From: Shewanella morhuae
GTDB taxonomy: Bacteria; Pseudomonadota; Gammaproteobacteria; Enterobacterales; Shewanellaceae
Direction of reading: 5' to 3'
Assembly (NCBI RefSeq): GCF_900156405.1
Contig: NZ_FTNN01000002.1
Location: 226,547-290,546 of the forward strand
DNA length: 64,000 nt
The notes beneath the pieces were generated by a model, which made no database searches, had not been told where the DNA came from, and was given only the letters and a program-made list of their open reading frames with translations. The position numbers and the translations under genes were made by a program. This document shows, piece by piece, positions 38,675 through 49,398 of this stretch (position 1 is its first letter; every line of letters begins with the position of its first letter).

Positions 38675-39385
38675 CTAAGGCGAATTATTCGCATCAATTT
38701 TAGTCGGCATGGCAGAGTTGATAAACAATTGTCGACTGAGTAAAGGTTTAGCCCCGAGTAATGGCTTTAATAAAGACCGCATCAATAACTTTGCAGTTAA
38801 AAACTGCTCATCATTAAGCTGATTATCACTTAAAGCCAAGAGCATAGCCCCCTGGTAGGCATTGCGGGCACGGGAGTTAAGTACAAATTGAAAACCTAAC
38901 TCGGGCACTAATTGATAGTAATCTTCAGGGTTCAGCGGCTCACCTTGCGTATCACGGCCAAGTGAGGGCATAGCACCCAGTTCTTGCAATAAGGCCAGTT
39001 CAATGTAGCGCAATTGGGATTGGCAAAATCTAGTAGCTAAACCAACTAAAGCCTGATGATAAATGAGGAATAATGCTTCGGCATTGTGCTGTACAGACAA
39101 AGTACGCATCAGTAACTCATTGATATACATGCCAGCAAATAAACTATGGCCGGTAAGCGGCACAGCGGGTGCTGCGGCTTCAACTTGGGTTAAGGTTTTT
39201 AATTCAGATCTGCCGCTAAATTCAAAAATCAGCGGCTGGAAAGGCTGGAGAATACTCTTAATTGAACGCTTACCGCTGCCCGTTCGGGCAACCACATCAA
39301 CTCGTCCAATGCCGTCAACTAAAAGGTTAACTAACACACTGGACTCTCGATATGGACGATGATGCAGAACATAACCACGTTTCAT
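38675..39385 (-). CDS. recO: DNA repair protein RecO
   Basis: A 236-residue recombination mediator that loads RecA with RecR. It opens KRGYVLHHRPYRESSVLVNL and has the OB-fold region RVDVVARTGSGKRSIK. Zinc-binding cysteines are absent, as in the gammaproteobacterial form. It is 26 bp downstream of era. Confidence 0.95.
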   Translation of the reverse strand: MKRGYVLHHRPYRESSVLVNLLVDGIGRVDVVARTGSGKRSIKSILQPFQPLIFEFSGRSELKTLTQVEAAAPAVPLTGHSLFAGMYINELLMRTLSVQHNAEALFLIYHQALVGLATRFCQSQLRYIELALLQELGAMPSLGRDTQGEPLNPEDYYQLVPELGFQFVLNSRARNAYQGAMLLALSDNQLNDEQFLTAKLLMRSLLKPLLGAKPLLSRQLFINSAMPTKIDANNSP

Positions 39386-39411
39386 CGGTAAGCGCTCGCA
39401 GGAATTAAAAT

Positions 39412-40428
39412 TTAATCTTCGCCGTAACCTAAGCTACGTAGGGCACGTTCATCATCAGCCCAACCCGATTTCACTTTCACCCACACTTCGAGGAAAACTT
39501 TATTATCAAACATGGTTTCCATGTCTAAGCGCGCTTGGGTTGCAATAGTACGAATACGCTCGCCTTTGCTACCAATTACCATACGTTTTTGGCCTTCGCG
39601 CTCGACAAGGATCAAGGCATTAATTTGATAAACACCGTTCTCCATCATCTTAAACTGTTCAATTTCAACCGTAGCATCGTAGGGCAATTCATCACCGAGG
39701 AAACGCATCAGTTTTTCACGCACAATTTCCGACGCCATAAAACGCTGCGAGCGATCGGTAACATAATCCTCAGGGAAGAAGAATGGTCCTTCAGGAATTG
39801 ATGCCGCCGCCAGCTCTAAAATTCGCTGGACGTTGGTGCCTTTACTGGCAGAAATGGGTAAAATCTCGTCGAACGGATATTTTTTAGCCACTTCTTCCAA
39901 ATACGGGAAGAGTGATTCTTTATCTTTGATATTGTCGACTTTGTTGATTGCCAAAATCGTCTGACGCTCTTCGCCGCCACGGCGTAATTTACTCAGCACC
40001 ATCTCGTCATCGGCAGTCCACGTCATGCCGTCGACCACAAAAATCACCATCGCTACATCGGCAAGCGAACTGGCTGCGGCGCGGTTCATCAGGCGGTTAA
40101 TCGCCCGTTGCTCTTCAATGTGCAAACCTGGAGTATCGATAAACACGATTTGCTTAGGACCATCGGTATGAATACCCATGATACGGTGACGCGTCGTTTG
40201 CGGCTTTTTAGAAGTAATACTCACCTTCTGTCCAAGCAACCGGTTAATTAACGTCGATTTACCAACATTAGGGCGACCAATGATCGCCACCATACCGCAA
40301 TAAGTCACATCATATTGGGCCGACGACGTTGGCGCAGCCGCATTCATCCTTGCCAGTAATTCATCTAAACTCGGCTCAGTGGCCATATTGGCAACATCCT
40401 TACCTGACAAGTCTGTTTTTTTGATCAT
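39412..40428 (-). CDS. era: GTPase Era
   Basis: A 338-residue GTPase required for 16S rRNA processing and 30S assembly. G motifs [19 protein letters not shown] and NKVDNIKDK are followed by a C-terminal KH domain ([20 protein letters not shown]). It is about 37 residues longer than E. coli Era (301), with the extra residues at the N-terminus. That start is supported by the ATGA overlap with rnc. Confidence 0.97.
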   Translation of the reverse strand: MIKKTDLSGKDVANMATEPSLDELLARMNAAAPTSSAQYDVTYCGMVAIIGRPNVGKSTLINRLLGQKVSITSKKPQTTRHRIMGIHTDGPKQIVFIDTPGLHIEEQRAINRLMNRAAASSLADVAMVIFVVDGMTWTADDEMVLSKLRRGGEERQTILAINKVDNIKDKESLFPYLEEVAKKYPFDEILPISASKGTNVQRILELAAASIPEGPFFFPEDYVTDRSQRFMASEIVREKLMRFLGDELPYDATVEIEQFKMMENGVYQINALILVEREGQKRMVIGSKGERIRTIATQARLDMETMFDNKVFLEVWVKVKSGWADDERALRSLGYGED

Positions 40429-41105
40429 TTCTTTAGTAACTCCAATACTTGAGCCGCCGCGATTTGCTCGGCTTTACGGCGTGAGCTGGCAACACCAATC
40501 ACGCTTTGACTCAAATCTTCAATGCGACATTCAACGGTAAATGTCTGATCGTGGGCATCGCCTTCGATGTTGATGACTTGGTAGTCAGGTAACGGCTTTT
40601 TAAACCCTTGCAAATGCTCTTGCAGTATCGTTTTAGCATCTTTTTGGCTGATACCCGGCTGGATTTCGGCCAAACGTTCAGCATACCATTTCAATAATAA
40701 TGCTCGGCAAATGTCAAGATTAGAATCAAGGTAGACCGCGCCAATGATGGCTTCGACCGCATCAGCAAGAATTGACTCGCGTCTAAAACCGCCACTTTTT
40801 AGTTCACCAGGCCCCAAATATAAATAGTCACCGAGCTTAAATTCTTGAGCGATGACAGTTAACATATCACCGCGCACTAACGTGGCGCGCATCCGGCTTA
40901 AATCGCCTTCAGTCGCCTTCGGAAACTGATGATATAGCGCATCAGAAATCACGATAGATAAAATTGAATCGCCTAAAAACTCTAAGCGCTCATTGTGTTT
41001 ATTTGCCGCACTTCTGTGAGTCAGCGCTTGCGTCAACAGCTCAATATTATTGAACTCATAACTTAATGTACGACACAAACGTGGCAAATTTTTAATCGGT
41101 TCCAT
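40425..41105 (-). CDS. rnc: Ribonuclease III
   Basis: A 226-residue double-strand RNA endonuclease. The signature [20 protein letters not shown] holds the catalytic acidic residues, and a C-terminal dsRNA-binding domain ends [17 protein letters not shown]. It lies between lepB (1 bp gap) and era (4 bp overlap). Confidence 0.98.
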   Translation of the reverse strand: MEPIKNLPRLCRTLSYEFNNIELLTQALTHRSAANKHNERLEFLGDSILSIVISDALYHQFPKATEGDLSRMRATLVRGDMLTVIAQEFKLGDYLYLGPGELKSGGFRRESILADAVEAIIGAVYLDSNLDICRALLLKWYAERLAEIQPGISQKDAKTILQEHLQGFKKPLPDYQVINIEGDAHDQTFTVECRIEDLSQSVIGVASSRRKAEQIAAAQVLELLKK

Positions 41106-41106
41106 G

Positions 41107-42024
41107 CTATTTTATTCCACCTACACGCTCAAAACGTACACCGCTTGGTACCCAACTAGGGATAAAGTCGGCCTTTGAACGATCAAATTCAAAACTAATC
41201 CAAATCGCTACTGCTTTACCAACAAGGTTTTCTTCGGGTACAAATCCCCAGAAACGGCTGTCAGTACTGTTATCACGGTTATCACCCATGGCAAAGTAAT
41301 GCCCTTCAGGCACTAAAAACTCACCCGCGGGTAAATTACCTTCACGCTTAAAATAGGCCAACATATCGGGACGACCCGGGTTGATCAAAATATCGTGGGT
41401 AACCTCGCCTAACTGCTCGGTATAACGCAGTAATGGCACGCCATCTTGGTTGTACTCACCACGGTTGACTTCAGTACGGGCGATAACCTGTGGTTCAGGA
41501 CAATCGGTTTGCTCAACACCGCAGGCACTTTGAATCATCAACTGTTTGTTACGATAAATAATTCTATCACCTGGTAAACCTACGACACGTTTAATGTAGT
41601 CAATGGTGGGGTTTTCAGGATATTTAAACACGATCACGTCGCCACGTTTAGGCTCGCCCGTTTCGATCAGTTTATTACGCCACACCGGATCTTTAAGACC
41701 ATAACTAAATTTTTCCACCAGAATAAAGTCACCCACAAGCAGGGTTGGCATCATAGAGCCCGATGGAATTTGAAATGGTTCATAAATGAATGAACGTAGG
41801 ATCAGTACGAACGCAATCACAGGGAAAATAGAATGTGCCGTTTCGACAATGGTCGATTCGCGAATGATTTGGTACTCCGCTTCTTCAGTCAAATTGGCTT
41901 GAGAAGCTTTTGCTAACGCTAAACTTTCACGACGCTTTGGGGCAAAAAAGAGCACATCGACTAACCAAATAATCCCTGAGAACAGGGTGATGATTACTAG
42001 AATAATTGAAAAATACGCTGCCAT
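41107..42024 (-). CDS. lepB: Signal peptidase I
   Basis: A 305-residue inner-membrane protease that removes Sec and Tat signal peptides. Two N-terminal membrane segments precede the catalytic domain, with Ser in [14 protein letters not shown] and Lys in [30 protein letters not shown] is box E. First gene of lepB-rnc-era-recO. Confidence 0.98.
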   Translation of the reverse strand: MAAYFSIILVIITLFSGIIWLVDVLFFAPKRRESLALAKASQANLTEEAEYQIIRESTIVETAHSIFPVIAFVLILRSFIYEPFQIPSGSMMPTLLVGDFILVEKFSYGLKDPVWRNKLIETGEPKRGDVIVFKYPENPTIDYIKRVVGLPGDRIIYRNKQLMIQSACGVEQTDCPEPQVIARTEVNRGEYNQDGVPLLRYTEQLGEVTHDILINPGRPDMLAYFKREGNLPAGEFLVPEGHYFAMGDNRDNSTDSRFWGFVPEENLVGKAVAIWISFEFDRSKADFIPSWVPSGVRFERVGGIK

Positions 42025-42153
42025 TGATTATTGAACTCCTGCTTTAAAAATAATTAACCTATCCTAACTCAGCGAATATCAAACTTTAGTTAACTTACCG
42101 CACTTGTCCTTGATAAATCCAAAGGCATAAATCAACACGATAACCTAACTAAA

Positions 42154-42172
42154 GCGCCGCAAACAGCGGCGC
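42154..42172 (-). terminator. Probable terminator after lepA
   Basis: GCGCCGC-AAACA-GCGGCGC is a perfect seven-base stem. Only a short T tract follows on the minus strand, so termination may be partial, allowing read-through into lepB. Confidence 0.5.
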
Positions 42173-42209
42173 AATAGTCAACTAAATTGTCACGTTCTTA
42201 TGCTAACGA

Positions 42210-44000
42210 TTACTCGTTTAGCTTAAGTACCGCTAAGAATGCCTCCTGCGGCACCTCAACGTTACCGACTTGCTTCATACGTTTCTTACCCTCTTTTTGT
42301 TTATTTAAGAGTTTTTTCTTACGAGAAACGTCGCCGCCATAACATTTAGCCGTTACATCTTTACGTAGCGCTTTAACGGTTGAACGAGCAATAACTTGAC
42401 TGCCCACTGCCGCTTGAATCGCAATATCAAACATCTGACGTGGAATCAGTTCTTTCATCTTATCCACTAAGGCTAAGCCGCGATGACGAATGTTTGATCT
42501 ATGGATAACCATAGCTAAAGCATCGACCCTATCGCCGTTAATCAGAATATCTAAACGCACCATGTCAGCAGGTTCAAAACGAATAAAGTTATATTCGAGT
42601 GATGCATAACCACGGCTAGTCGATTTTAAACGGTCAAAGAAGTCCATGACCACTTCCGCCATCGGCAGATGATATGTCACAGCCACTTGATTACCGTGGT
42701 ATACCATATTGACTTGTGTGCCGCGCTTTTCAATACAGAGGGTAATCACGTTACCTAAGTATTCTTTTGGCACTAAAATGTTGGCCTCAACAATCGGCTC
42801 ACGCATTTCTTCAATATTATTAAGCGCTGGTAAATCAGACGGGTTATCGACGTAAATTGTCTCACCACTGGTCATCACCACTTCGTACACTACGGTTGGC
42901 GCTGTGGTGATCAACTCTAGGTTGTATTCACGCTCTAAACGCTCTTGCACGATTTCCATATGGAGTAGGCCTAAATAGCCAATCCGGAAACCAAAACCCA
43001 GTGCCGATGAACTTTCGGGTTCAAAGAATAATGAAGCATCGTTTAAACTGAGCTTATTCAGCGCATCACGGAAGTTTTCATATTCATCGGTAGAAATAGG
43101 GAATACGCCAGCGTATACCTGCGGTTTAACTTTCTTAAAGCCAGGTAACGGTTTTTCAGCACCATTTTTAGCTAACGTCAAAGTATCGCCCACGGGCGCG
43201 CCGTGAATTTCCTTAAGACCCGCAATAACAAAACCTACTTCACCGGTTTTAAGCTCGGTTTTATCGGTTTGTTTTGGTGTGAAAATACCCACGCGATCTG
43301 CTGTGTGGTTTTGCCCTGTCGACATCACCTTAAACTTGTCGCCTTTTTTCAGGCTACCGTGTTTAATCCGCACTAAAGACACTACACCTAAGTAGTTATC
43401 AAACCAAGAATCAATAATCAAGGCTTGCAATGGTGCGTTGGGATCGCCTTCTGGCGGAGGAATTTTAGCAACAATGACTTCTAAAACTTCGTCGATACCG
43501 ACACCCGTTTTAGCTGAACAACGCACAGCATCCATCGCATCAATACCGACGATATCTTCAATCTCGGCAGCAACACGTTCAGGATCAGCTTGAGGTAAGT
43601 CAATCTTGTTTAAAATGGGTACCACATCCAGATTCATATCCAGAGCGGTATAACAGTTTGCCAGTGTCTGAGCTTCAACGCCCTGACCCGCATCAACCAC
43701 CAGTAAAGCGCCTTCACAGGCTGCTAATGAGCGCGAGACCTCATAGGAGAAGTCAACATGACCAGGGGTATCAATAAAGTTAAGTTGATAGACGAGGCCA
43801 TCTTTGGCTTTGTAATCCAAAGTGACACTTTGTGCCTTAATCGTAATACCACGCTCACGTTCTAGATCCATAGAATCTAAAACTTGAGTATCCATTTCAC
43901 GGTCGGTTAACCCGCCACAAACCTGAATAAGACGATCTGATAGCGTCGATTTACCATGGTCGATATGGGCAATAATTGAGAAGTTTCTAATTTGTTTCAT
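42210..44000 (-). CDS. lepA: Elongation factor 4
   Basis: A 596-residue translational GTPase that acts in ribosome biogenesis and back-translocation. G-domain motifs [25 protein letters not shown] and NKIDLPQ are intact, and the LepA-specific C-terminal domain has [20 protein letters not shown]. It lies just upstream of lepB. Confidence 0.98.
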   Translation of the reverse strand: MKQIRNFSIIAHIDHGKSTLSDRLIQVCGGLTDREMDTQVLDSMDLERERGITIKAQSVTLDYKAKDGLVYQLNFIDTPGHVDFSYEVSRSLAACEGALLVVDAGQGVEAQTLANCYTALDMNLDVVPILNKIDLPQADPERVAAEIEDIVGIDAMDAVRCSAKTGVGIDEVLEVIVAKIPPPEGDPNAPLQALIIDSWFDNYLGVVSLVRIKHGSLKKGDKFKVMSTGQNHTADRVGIFTPKQTDKTELKTGEVGFVIAGLKEIHGAPVGDTLTLAKNGAEKPLPGFKKVKPQVYAGVFPISTDEYENFRDALNKLSLNDASLFFEPESSSALGFGFRIGYLGLLHMEIVQERLEREYNLELITTAPTVVYEVVMTSGETIYVDNPSDLPALNNIEEMREPIVEANILVPKEYLGNVITLCIEKRGTQVNMVYHGNQVAVTYHLPMAEVVMDFFDRLKSTSRGYASLEYNFIRFEPADMVRLDILINGDRVDALAMVIHRSNIRHRGLALVDKMKELIPRQMFDIAIQAAVGSQVIARSTVKALRKDVTAKCYGGDVSRKKKLLNKQKEGKKRMKQVGNVEVPQEAFLAVLKLNE

Positions 44001-44166
44001 TATGCTGCAATGACTAATACTGAAAATGGATACGGTTTAAAGGAGCGAAATTGTACCTGATTGCGGTTTCAATACCAATCACATTCACTCTTACTTAGGG
44101 CACTAGGATAAAACCACGCCCAAAACCGCAGTTAACTGTTATTTAATAAAAAATAACACATTGAAA

Positions 44167-44640
44167 TTATTGAGCTAATTCTCGCAAATTAAGACTCATA
44201 CCTAAATAAGCCAAAATCACAGGCTGAGCATCTTCTTCTAAACGTTTAGCTTGTTGTTTACCCAAAGTCCACGCCAATAAAGCTCCTAGCACCGCAAAAC
44301 CCATAGCACCAAGGTTAGAATTAAACTCAAATAGCTGGCCTAAATACTGTCCTAACGCCGCACCAATAAACAAACCTAACAGCGGCATTAAATAAATTAA
44401 TGCCGCTGCTTTTAGAATCACACTCTCAGGAAGCCCCAGCTTGAGCAGTTCGCCAGCCTCGCAGCGGCGTTCACTTTGGATAGAGAATTGCTGAGTTTTT
44501 GAAGAAAAAGCCTGTGCAATGGCAGAGGTTCCGCAAGACTCACTGCTAGAACAACTCTTACAAGTGCTTTTAAGTTCAACTTCAACCGTCAACCAACCTT
44601 GATTATCGCTGGCGACGACCCTAGCCACTTCTTCCATCAT
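44167..44640 (-). CDS. rseC: SoxR-reducing / sigma-E factor regulatory protein RseC
   Basis: A 157-residue membrane protein with an N-terminal cysteine cluster (CKSCSSSESCG) that could hold an Fe-S centre and two transmembrane helices at about 75-120. RseC positively affects sigma-E and helps reduce SoxR. Last gene of rpoE-rseABC, 10 bp after rseB. Confidence 0.93.
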   Translation of the reverse strand: MMEEVARVVASDNQGWLTVEVELKSTCKSCSSSESCGTSAIAQAFSSKTQQFSIQSERRCEAGELLKLGLPESVILKAAALIYLMPLLGLFIGAALGQYLGQLFEFNSNLGAMGFAVLGALLAWTLGKQQAKRLEEDAQPVILAYLGMSLNLRELAQ

Positions 44641-44650
44641 AATCTTTGTC

Positions 44651-45583
44651 CTATTTTAGCGTCAGACTTTTAGCAATACGTGCCAAGGTTTCGGTAGGCA
44701 CTTTTCCTACAGCAACCACTTCGGCATTACCTACGTTTTCTGATACTAACGATAAACCGTTACGGGTTATCAGTTCTTCAGGTAATTTGCTGGTCCCAGC
44801 CCTCGCTACATAAACTGAAATATTTGCCAGTCCATCGGTCAGTGCAATATATTCCACTGTTTCCTGGCTGCCAATCAGTCTATGGTGATCACGTACGACC
44901 ACGGTAAAACCTGCAGGAAGCCAAGAAAATTGCCAGTTTTGGCCATCTTGACGCTCGGCTTGATCTATCACTGCTGGCCATTCTTGCTTATAGGCCTCGA
45001 GTAAAATAGCCGGAGGCTCACTGAGCTCGATAAGCTCAATTACCATGATTTGCTCAAGTAATTGCTTATCTTGAGTCAGCATGTCATACCTGAGTGGCAA
45101 ATAGGTTTCCATATCGACCCAAACCTGAAAGCCATAACGAAACTCATCATTTGGCAAGAGGCGGATCATTTGACCTGGACGGCCAGCAATGCGGCTTCTA
45201 CCACCCAATACAAATTGATAACCGACTTCTAAATCAGCCATTTTGGCAGAAAAAGCGGCAGGCCAAACACCTTGAATGTGATCAGAAACAATGCTGTAAG
45301 CTGGCTCATCGTGCTCTATAAACGTGACTCGATTACCAACACGAACCGCATTTTTAGGCGGCCCGTTAAGATATTCAAGAAAGGCAACCTCTTGATTATT
45401 AACCTTACCGTGCAGATAAACCAAAGGCCGAATATGATCGGCCTGAAGTTGAATAATCGATGCTTTAAATTCTTTTTCTTTTAAAGCCTGACTCATTTTA
45501 TCGAGCCAGACCTTGGCTGCCATGTCTTCTTGCGCCATCGCAGGGAAGACCAAGGCTAATAAAGCCAACAGGATTAGACGCAA
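44651..45583 (-). CDS. rseB: Sigma-E regulator RseB
   Basis: A 310-residue periplasmic protein with a signal peptide of about 17 residues (cut after AMA). RseB binds RseA and lipopolysaccharide intermediates, protecting RseA from DegS. The MucB/RseB pattern WLDKMSQALKEKEFKASIIQ and FSWLPAGFTVVVRD support it. It is 15 bp downstream of rseA. Confidence 0.95.
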   Translation of the reverse strand: MRLILLALLALVFPAMAQEDMAAKVWLDKMSQALKEKEFKASIIQLQADHIRPLVYLHGKVNNQEVAFLEYLNGPPKNAVRVGNRVTFIEHDEPAYSIVSDHIQGVWPAAFSAKMADLEVGYQFVLGGRSRIAGRPGQMIRLLPNDEFRYGFQVWVDMETYLPLRYDMLTQDKQLLEQIMVIELIELSEPPAILLEAYKQEWPAVIDQAERQDGQNWQFSWLPAGFTVVVRDHHRLIGSQETVEYIALTDGLANISVYVARAGTSKLPEELITRNGLSLVSENVGNAEVVAVGKVPTETLARIAKSLTLK

Positions 45584-45598
45584 GCTAACTCCTCATTA

Positions 45599-46204
45599 TT
45601 AATTAGGAACAGGTACAACGTCGTTATTATCCTCAACAACCGCACCCGTGTTCAATCGTTGTTGCAACATGTGGTCCTGAATATAAGTATTAATCCGGTG
45701 CCGCTGTTCGTTCACCTGATCGCTACTATGACCTTGGTTCTGTTGTACTGGTCCCGTTTGCAAACTCACTGGAGACGCGCTACCAATCAGAGGTCGGGTT
45801 ATTAATACTGGAGACGGCGATGCGGCATCATCAGCAGTTTGATTGTAATTTTGCACACCCACAATCGCAAACATGGCAACGGTTGCTGCGATAGCATATT
45901 GACCAAATTGTTTAAACAAAGGCACAACGCGTCTTTGTTCGCTATTAGCGGCAATTTGTGGTGCAGCTGGCGCACGACTCTTGGGCGCAACAATTGCGGG
46001 CTCAAGTTCGATGGCAGCGGCAATACTAGCAGACAGATCTAACATAATATTCTGAGGCAATTCGCCTCGCATTGCATCACCTATCATATGATAGTTATGC
46101 CATTTATCATGTGAATGTGTATCGGCAGCTAACTCTGCCATGGTCTGCGCATCAGTCTCTCCATCGACGGTAGCAGATACCCATTCTTGACCTAATTTAT
46201 CCAT
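45599..46204 (-). CDS. rseA: Anti-sigma-E factor RseA
   Basis: A 201-residue single-pass protein. The cytoplasmic anti-sigma domain has the family pattern WHNYHMIGDAMRGELP at about 35-50, a membrane helix is at about 100-118, and a Gln/Asn-rich periplasmic tail follows. Stress-triggered cleavage releases sigma-E. Between rpoE (26 bp) and rseB. Confidence 0.94.
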   Translation of the reverse strand: MDKLGQEWVSATVDGETDAQTMAELAADTHSHDKWHNYHMIGDAMRGELPQNIMLDLSASIAAAIELEPAIVAPKSRAPAAPQIAANSEQRRVVPLFKQFGQYAIAATVAMFAIVGVQNYNQTADDAASPSPVLITRPLIGSASPVSLQTGPVQQNQGHSSDQVNEQRHRINTYIQDHMLQQRLNTGAVVEDNNDVVPVPN

Positions 46205-46230
46205 TTTTCACCTGTCTAAATATAAGGATG

Positions 46231-46809
46231 TCATTCTTCCAGCAAGGGCTGAAGCTTTTTATCTATTGCCTCACGAGCACGGAAGATACGCGATCTTACT
46301 GTACCTACGGGACATTCCATGACGATAGCGATATCTTCGTAACTCATACCATCAAGTTCACGCAACGAGATAGCCATACGCAATTCTTCTGGCAACGTCT
46401 CTAATGTATCGAAAATCACCTTTTTGATTTCATCCGATAACATTAATCGCTCTGGGGAGGCAAACTCCTTCAGCGCATCACTGCCTTCATAATATTCGGC
46501 ATCTTCTACATCAACGTCATTAGCAGGCGTTCTACGCCCCTGTGATACGAGATAATTCTTCGCAGTGTTTACTGCGATGCGGTACAACCAAGTATAAAAT
46601 GCACTTTCACCGCGAAAGTTTGGCAAAGCTCGATAAGCTTTGATAAACGCTTCCTGCGCTACATCAGCAACGTCTGCTTGATTCCGTACATAACGAGAAA
46701 TCAAACTAATGACTTTACTTTGATATTTAAGCACTAACAGGTTAAAAGCGTTTTTATCACCTTGTTGTACGCGCTCAACTAATTGTTGATCACTTAATTG
46801 TCCACTCAT
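46231..46809 (-). CDS. rpoE: RNA polymerase sigma factor RpoE (sigma-24)
   Basis: A 192-residue ECF sigma factor for envelope stress. Region 2 (DVAQEAFIKAYRALPNFRGE) and region 4 (SLRELDGMSYEDIAIVMECP) are almost identical to E. coli RpoE. A candidate sigma-E promoter lies 60 bp upstream, implying autoregulation of rpoE-rseABC. Confidence 0.98.
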   Translation of the reverse strand: MSGQLSDQQLVERVQQGDKNAFNLLVLKYQSKVISLISRYVRNQADVADVAQEAFIKAYRALPNFRGESAFYTWLYRIAVNTAKNYLVSQGRRTPANDVDVEDAEYYEGSDALKEFASPERLMLSDEIKKVIFDTLETLPEELRMAISLRELDGMSYEDIAIVMECPVGTVRSRIFRAREAIDKKLQPLLEE

Positions 46810-46872
46810 CCGAGCCGACTTCTCCTAAATCTAAAAGGCTGATTTCTCAGTCGCTCGAATCATATTCACTTA

Positions 46873-46901
46873 TGTAGACTCGCGTACTTTGAAAAAGTTC
46901 T
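46873..46901 (-). promoter_or_regulatory. Candidate sigma-E promoter of rpoE
   Basis: On the minus strand AGAACTT (46895-46901) is separated by 16 bases from TCTACA (46873-46878). This matches the sigma-E consensus GGAACTT-N16-TCTGA in six of seven and four of five key bases, and sigma-E autoregulation is known from enterobacteria. Confidence 0.55.
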
Positions 46902-46998
46902 AAAATTGTATAAATAAAGTAAGGTAAAAAGGAAAGTACCCATAATCCGAGAGTTGGTTTACCATAGTTGGTACTCGTCAATCACATCATGATACCCG

Positions 46999-48612
46999 AT
47001 GAAACAAGTAGTTGAACACCAATCTGACATATTAGTCATAGGTAGCGGTGCCGCAGGTCTGACACTAGCTTTGCATCTTGCTGAAAAAGCAAAAGTTATT
47101 CTGCTTTCAAAAGGCCCACTCTCGGAAGGATCAACTTACTACGCCCAGGGCGGAATTGCCTCCGTTTTCGACGAAAGTGACACTATTGAATCCCATGTTG
47201 CTGATACGCTTATTGCAGGGGCAGGATTATGCGATAAAGATGTTGTTACCTTTACCGCCGAAAATGCTAAAAGTGCCATGCAGTGGCTTATTGAATGTGG
47301 TGTTGCCTTCGACAAAGAAGAAACCACAGACGGCAATGAAAAAGACGCACCTTACCATTTAACCCGTGAAGGCGGCCATAGCCATAGGCGTATTTTACAC
47401 GCTGCAGATGCCACAGGTAAAGAAGTCCAAACCACGCTTCAAGCACGCGTACTGTTACACCCCAACATTCAAGTTTTAGAACGCTATAACGCCATCGATC
47501 TGATTACCACCCGTAAATTGAATCGCCCAGGTAATCGAGTGTTAGGCGCTTATGTGTGGAACCGAGATGAAGAACACGTCGAAACAATCAAGGCGAAGTT
47601 TGTTGCGCTAGCATCAGGAGGCAGCTCTAAAGTATACCAATACACTTCAAACCCCGATGTGGCCAGTGGTGATGGTATTGCTATGGCGTGGCGTGCTGGT
47701 TCTCGCGTCGCTAATATGGAGTTTAATCAATTTCATCCCACGTGTTTGTACCATGCCGATGCCCGTAATTTTTTACTCACTGAAGCACTACGCGGTGAAG
47801 GTGCTTACTTGCGTCGTCCAGATGGTAGTCGTTTTATGCCAGACTTTGATGAACGTGGCGAACTGGCTCCGCGAGATATCGTTGCCCGTGCCATTGATTA
47901 TGAGATGAAACGTCTTGGTGCCGATTGTGTGTATCTTGATATCAGTCATAAAGATGCTGATTTTGTGAAGAAGCATTTCCCGACCATCTATAGCCGTTGC
48001 TTAGAACTGGGCATTGATATCACTACAGATCCAATTCCTGTCGTTCCTGCTGCGCACTATACCTGCGGTGGCGTGATGACAGATATGCACGGTCAAACGG
48101 ATCTTAATGGTCTCTATGCCATTGGTGAAGTCGCCTACACAGGTCTGCATGGTGCGAATCGCCTTGCAAGTAACTCATTACTTGAGTGTTTGGTGTTTGC
48201 CCGCGCCGCGTCGCAAGATATTGAGAGCCAACTGAATAAAATTAAAATGCCGGGGCACATCCCCGTATGGGATGAAAGCCAAGTATCTAACTCTGATGAA
48301 GAAGTCGTTATTGCCCATAACTGGCATGAACTACGGCTATTTATGTGGGATTATGTCGGTATTGTGCGTTCAGATAAACGCCTAGAGCGCGCGCTGCGAC
48401 GCTGTATGATGTTGCAGCAAGAAATCCAAGAGTATTATAGTAACTTCAGAGTCAGTAATAACTTGCTCGAATTACGTAACTTAGTGCAAGTCGCGGAGTT
48501 AATTATTCGCTGTGCTATGGATAGAAAAGAAAGCCGTGGACTGCATTTTAATATTGATCATCCCGAAAAATTAGACTCTCCTCAGCCCACCATTTTACAA
48601 CCTGAAAAGTAA
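46999..48612 (+). CDS. nadB: L-aspartate oxidase
   Basis: A 537-residue flavoenzyme that makes iminoaspartate for NAD synthesis. The FAD loop [20 protein letters not shown] is at the N-terminus; [23 protein letters not shown] and [19 protein letters not shown] are family motifs. It is divergent from rpoE, as in E. coli. Confidence 0.97.
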   Translation: MKQVVEHQSDILVIGSGAAGLTLALHLAEKAKVILLSKGPLSEGSTYYAQGGIASVFDESDTIESHVADTLIAGAGLCDKDVVTFTAENAKSAMQWLIECGVAFDKEETTDGNEKDAPYHLTREGGHSHRRILHAADATGKEVQTTLQARVLLHPNIQVLERYNAIDLITTRKLNRPGNRVLGAYVWNRDEEHVETIKAKFVALASGGSSKVYQYTSNPDVASGDGIAMAWRAGSRVANMEFNQFHPTCLYHADARNFLLTEALRGEGAYLRRPDGSRFMPDFDERGELAPRDIVARAIDYEMKRLGADCVYLDISHKDADFVKKHFPTIYSRCLELGIDITTDPIPVVPAAHYTCGGVMTDMHGQTDLNGLYAIGEVAYTGLHGANRLASNSLLECLVFARAASQDIESQLNKIKMPGHIPVWDESQVSNSDEEVVIAHNWHELRLFMWDYVGIVRSDKRLERALRRCMMLQQEIQEYYSNFRVSNNLLELRNLVQVAELIIRCAMDRKESRGLHFNIDHPEKLDSPQPTILQPEK

Positions 48613-48642
48613 GATTGTGACTCTGGCTTGATAATAAACAGG

Positions 48643-49083
48643 CTAAATCTCGGAAGAAGGTTTAGTCTGTTGTATTTTAGCTCTTAGTAACAGACGGCAT
48701 AAATGCCGATACTGCGCATCATTGACCATATCAGCCCAAACCATTAACAAACGTATTTGCGTATCCACATCGATGTAAATCAAGCAAACAAAAGGGGTGA
48801 CCCAAGTTCGCTTTAGCACTTTAAAATGCTCCCCTGTAGATAAACGTCCCTCGCCTTTATTATTCAGTACAAACTCTAAATGCCAATGCTGCAGTCGCCA
48901 CATCTGTAATATCAAAAATAGTATCAGCAGTAAGATACACAGGTATTTAAAGAGAGATAACACAATATTACCGCTTTGCGGCCAAAGTAGAAAAGCGCTA
49001 GAACAGACACAAACAAAAACGACCAACGAGAGTCGTTGGTCGAGGGAGGCTTTTACACTAAAACTAGGGTGCTGGTCTGCCAC
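48643..49083 (-). CDS. ygfX: YgfX-type membrane protein
   Basis: A 146-residue protein with two membrane helices (about 20-55) and a soluble C-terminus (RTWVTPFVCLIYI). In E. coli ygfX (cptA) forms an operon with sdhE, interacts with FtsZ/MreB and was proposed as a toxin partner. Here it starts with GTG overlapping the end of sdhE by 20 bases. Sequence identity is low, so context carries much of the assignment. Confidence 0.75.
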   Translation of the reverse strand: MADQHPSFSVKASLDQRLSLVVFVCVCSSAFLLWPQSGNIVLSLFKYLCILLLILFLILQMWRLQHWHLEFVLNNKGEGRLSTGEHFKVLKRTWVTPFVCLIYIDVDTQIRLLMVWADMVNDAQYRHLCRLLLRAKIQQTKPSSEI

Positions 49084-49303
49084 GGACTTTAACGACTATG
49101 CGTGCCAATTCAGCATCAGGACACACTTCATGGCCCATAAACCAAGCAAATAACTCAGGATCTTCACATTCTAGTAAACGAATAAACGCGGTTTTATCTT
49201 CATCGGACATTTCTTGATAAAAGTTTTCAACGAATGGTTGAAACAAAACGTCTAATTCCAACATTCCGCGTCGACATGCCCAGCGAACCCTTGCTATGTT
49301 CAT
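49064..49303 (-). CDS. sdhE: FAD assembly factor SdhE
   Basis: A 79-residue protein that helps insert FAD into succinate dehydrogenase and fumarate reductase. The signature RRGMLELDVLFQPF contains the essential RGxxE motif. ATG 49303 is used, with GGA six bases upstream; a TTG three codons earlier is in frame. Followed by overlapping ygfX. Confidence 0.95.
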   Translation of the reverse strand: MNIARVRWACRRGMLELDVLFQPFVENFYQEMSDEDKTAFIRLLECEDPELFAWFMGHEVCPDAELARIVVKVRGRPAP

Positions 49304-49398
49304 TAATTCCAAGGTATTTCTCCCAACACAAATTTGGCATTAGTCTACCAGTTCACAGGCTAAAGTGTCGATCATCCCTTTGTGACTGAATGATTAAA

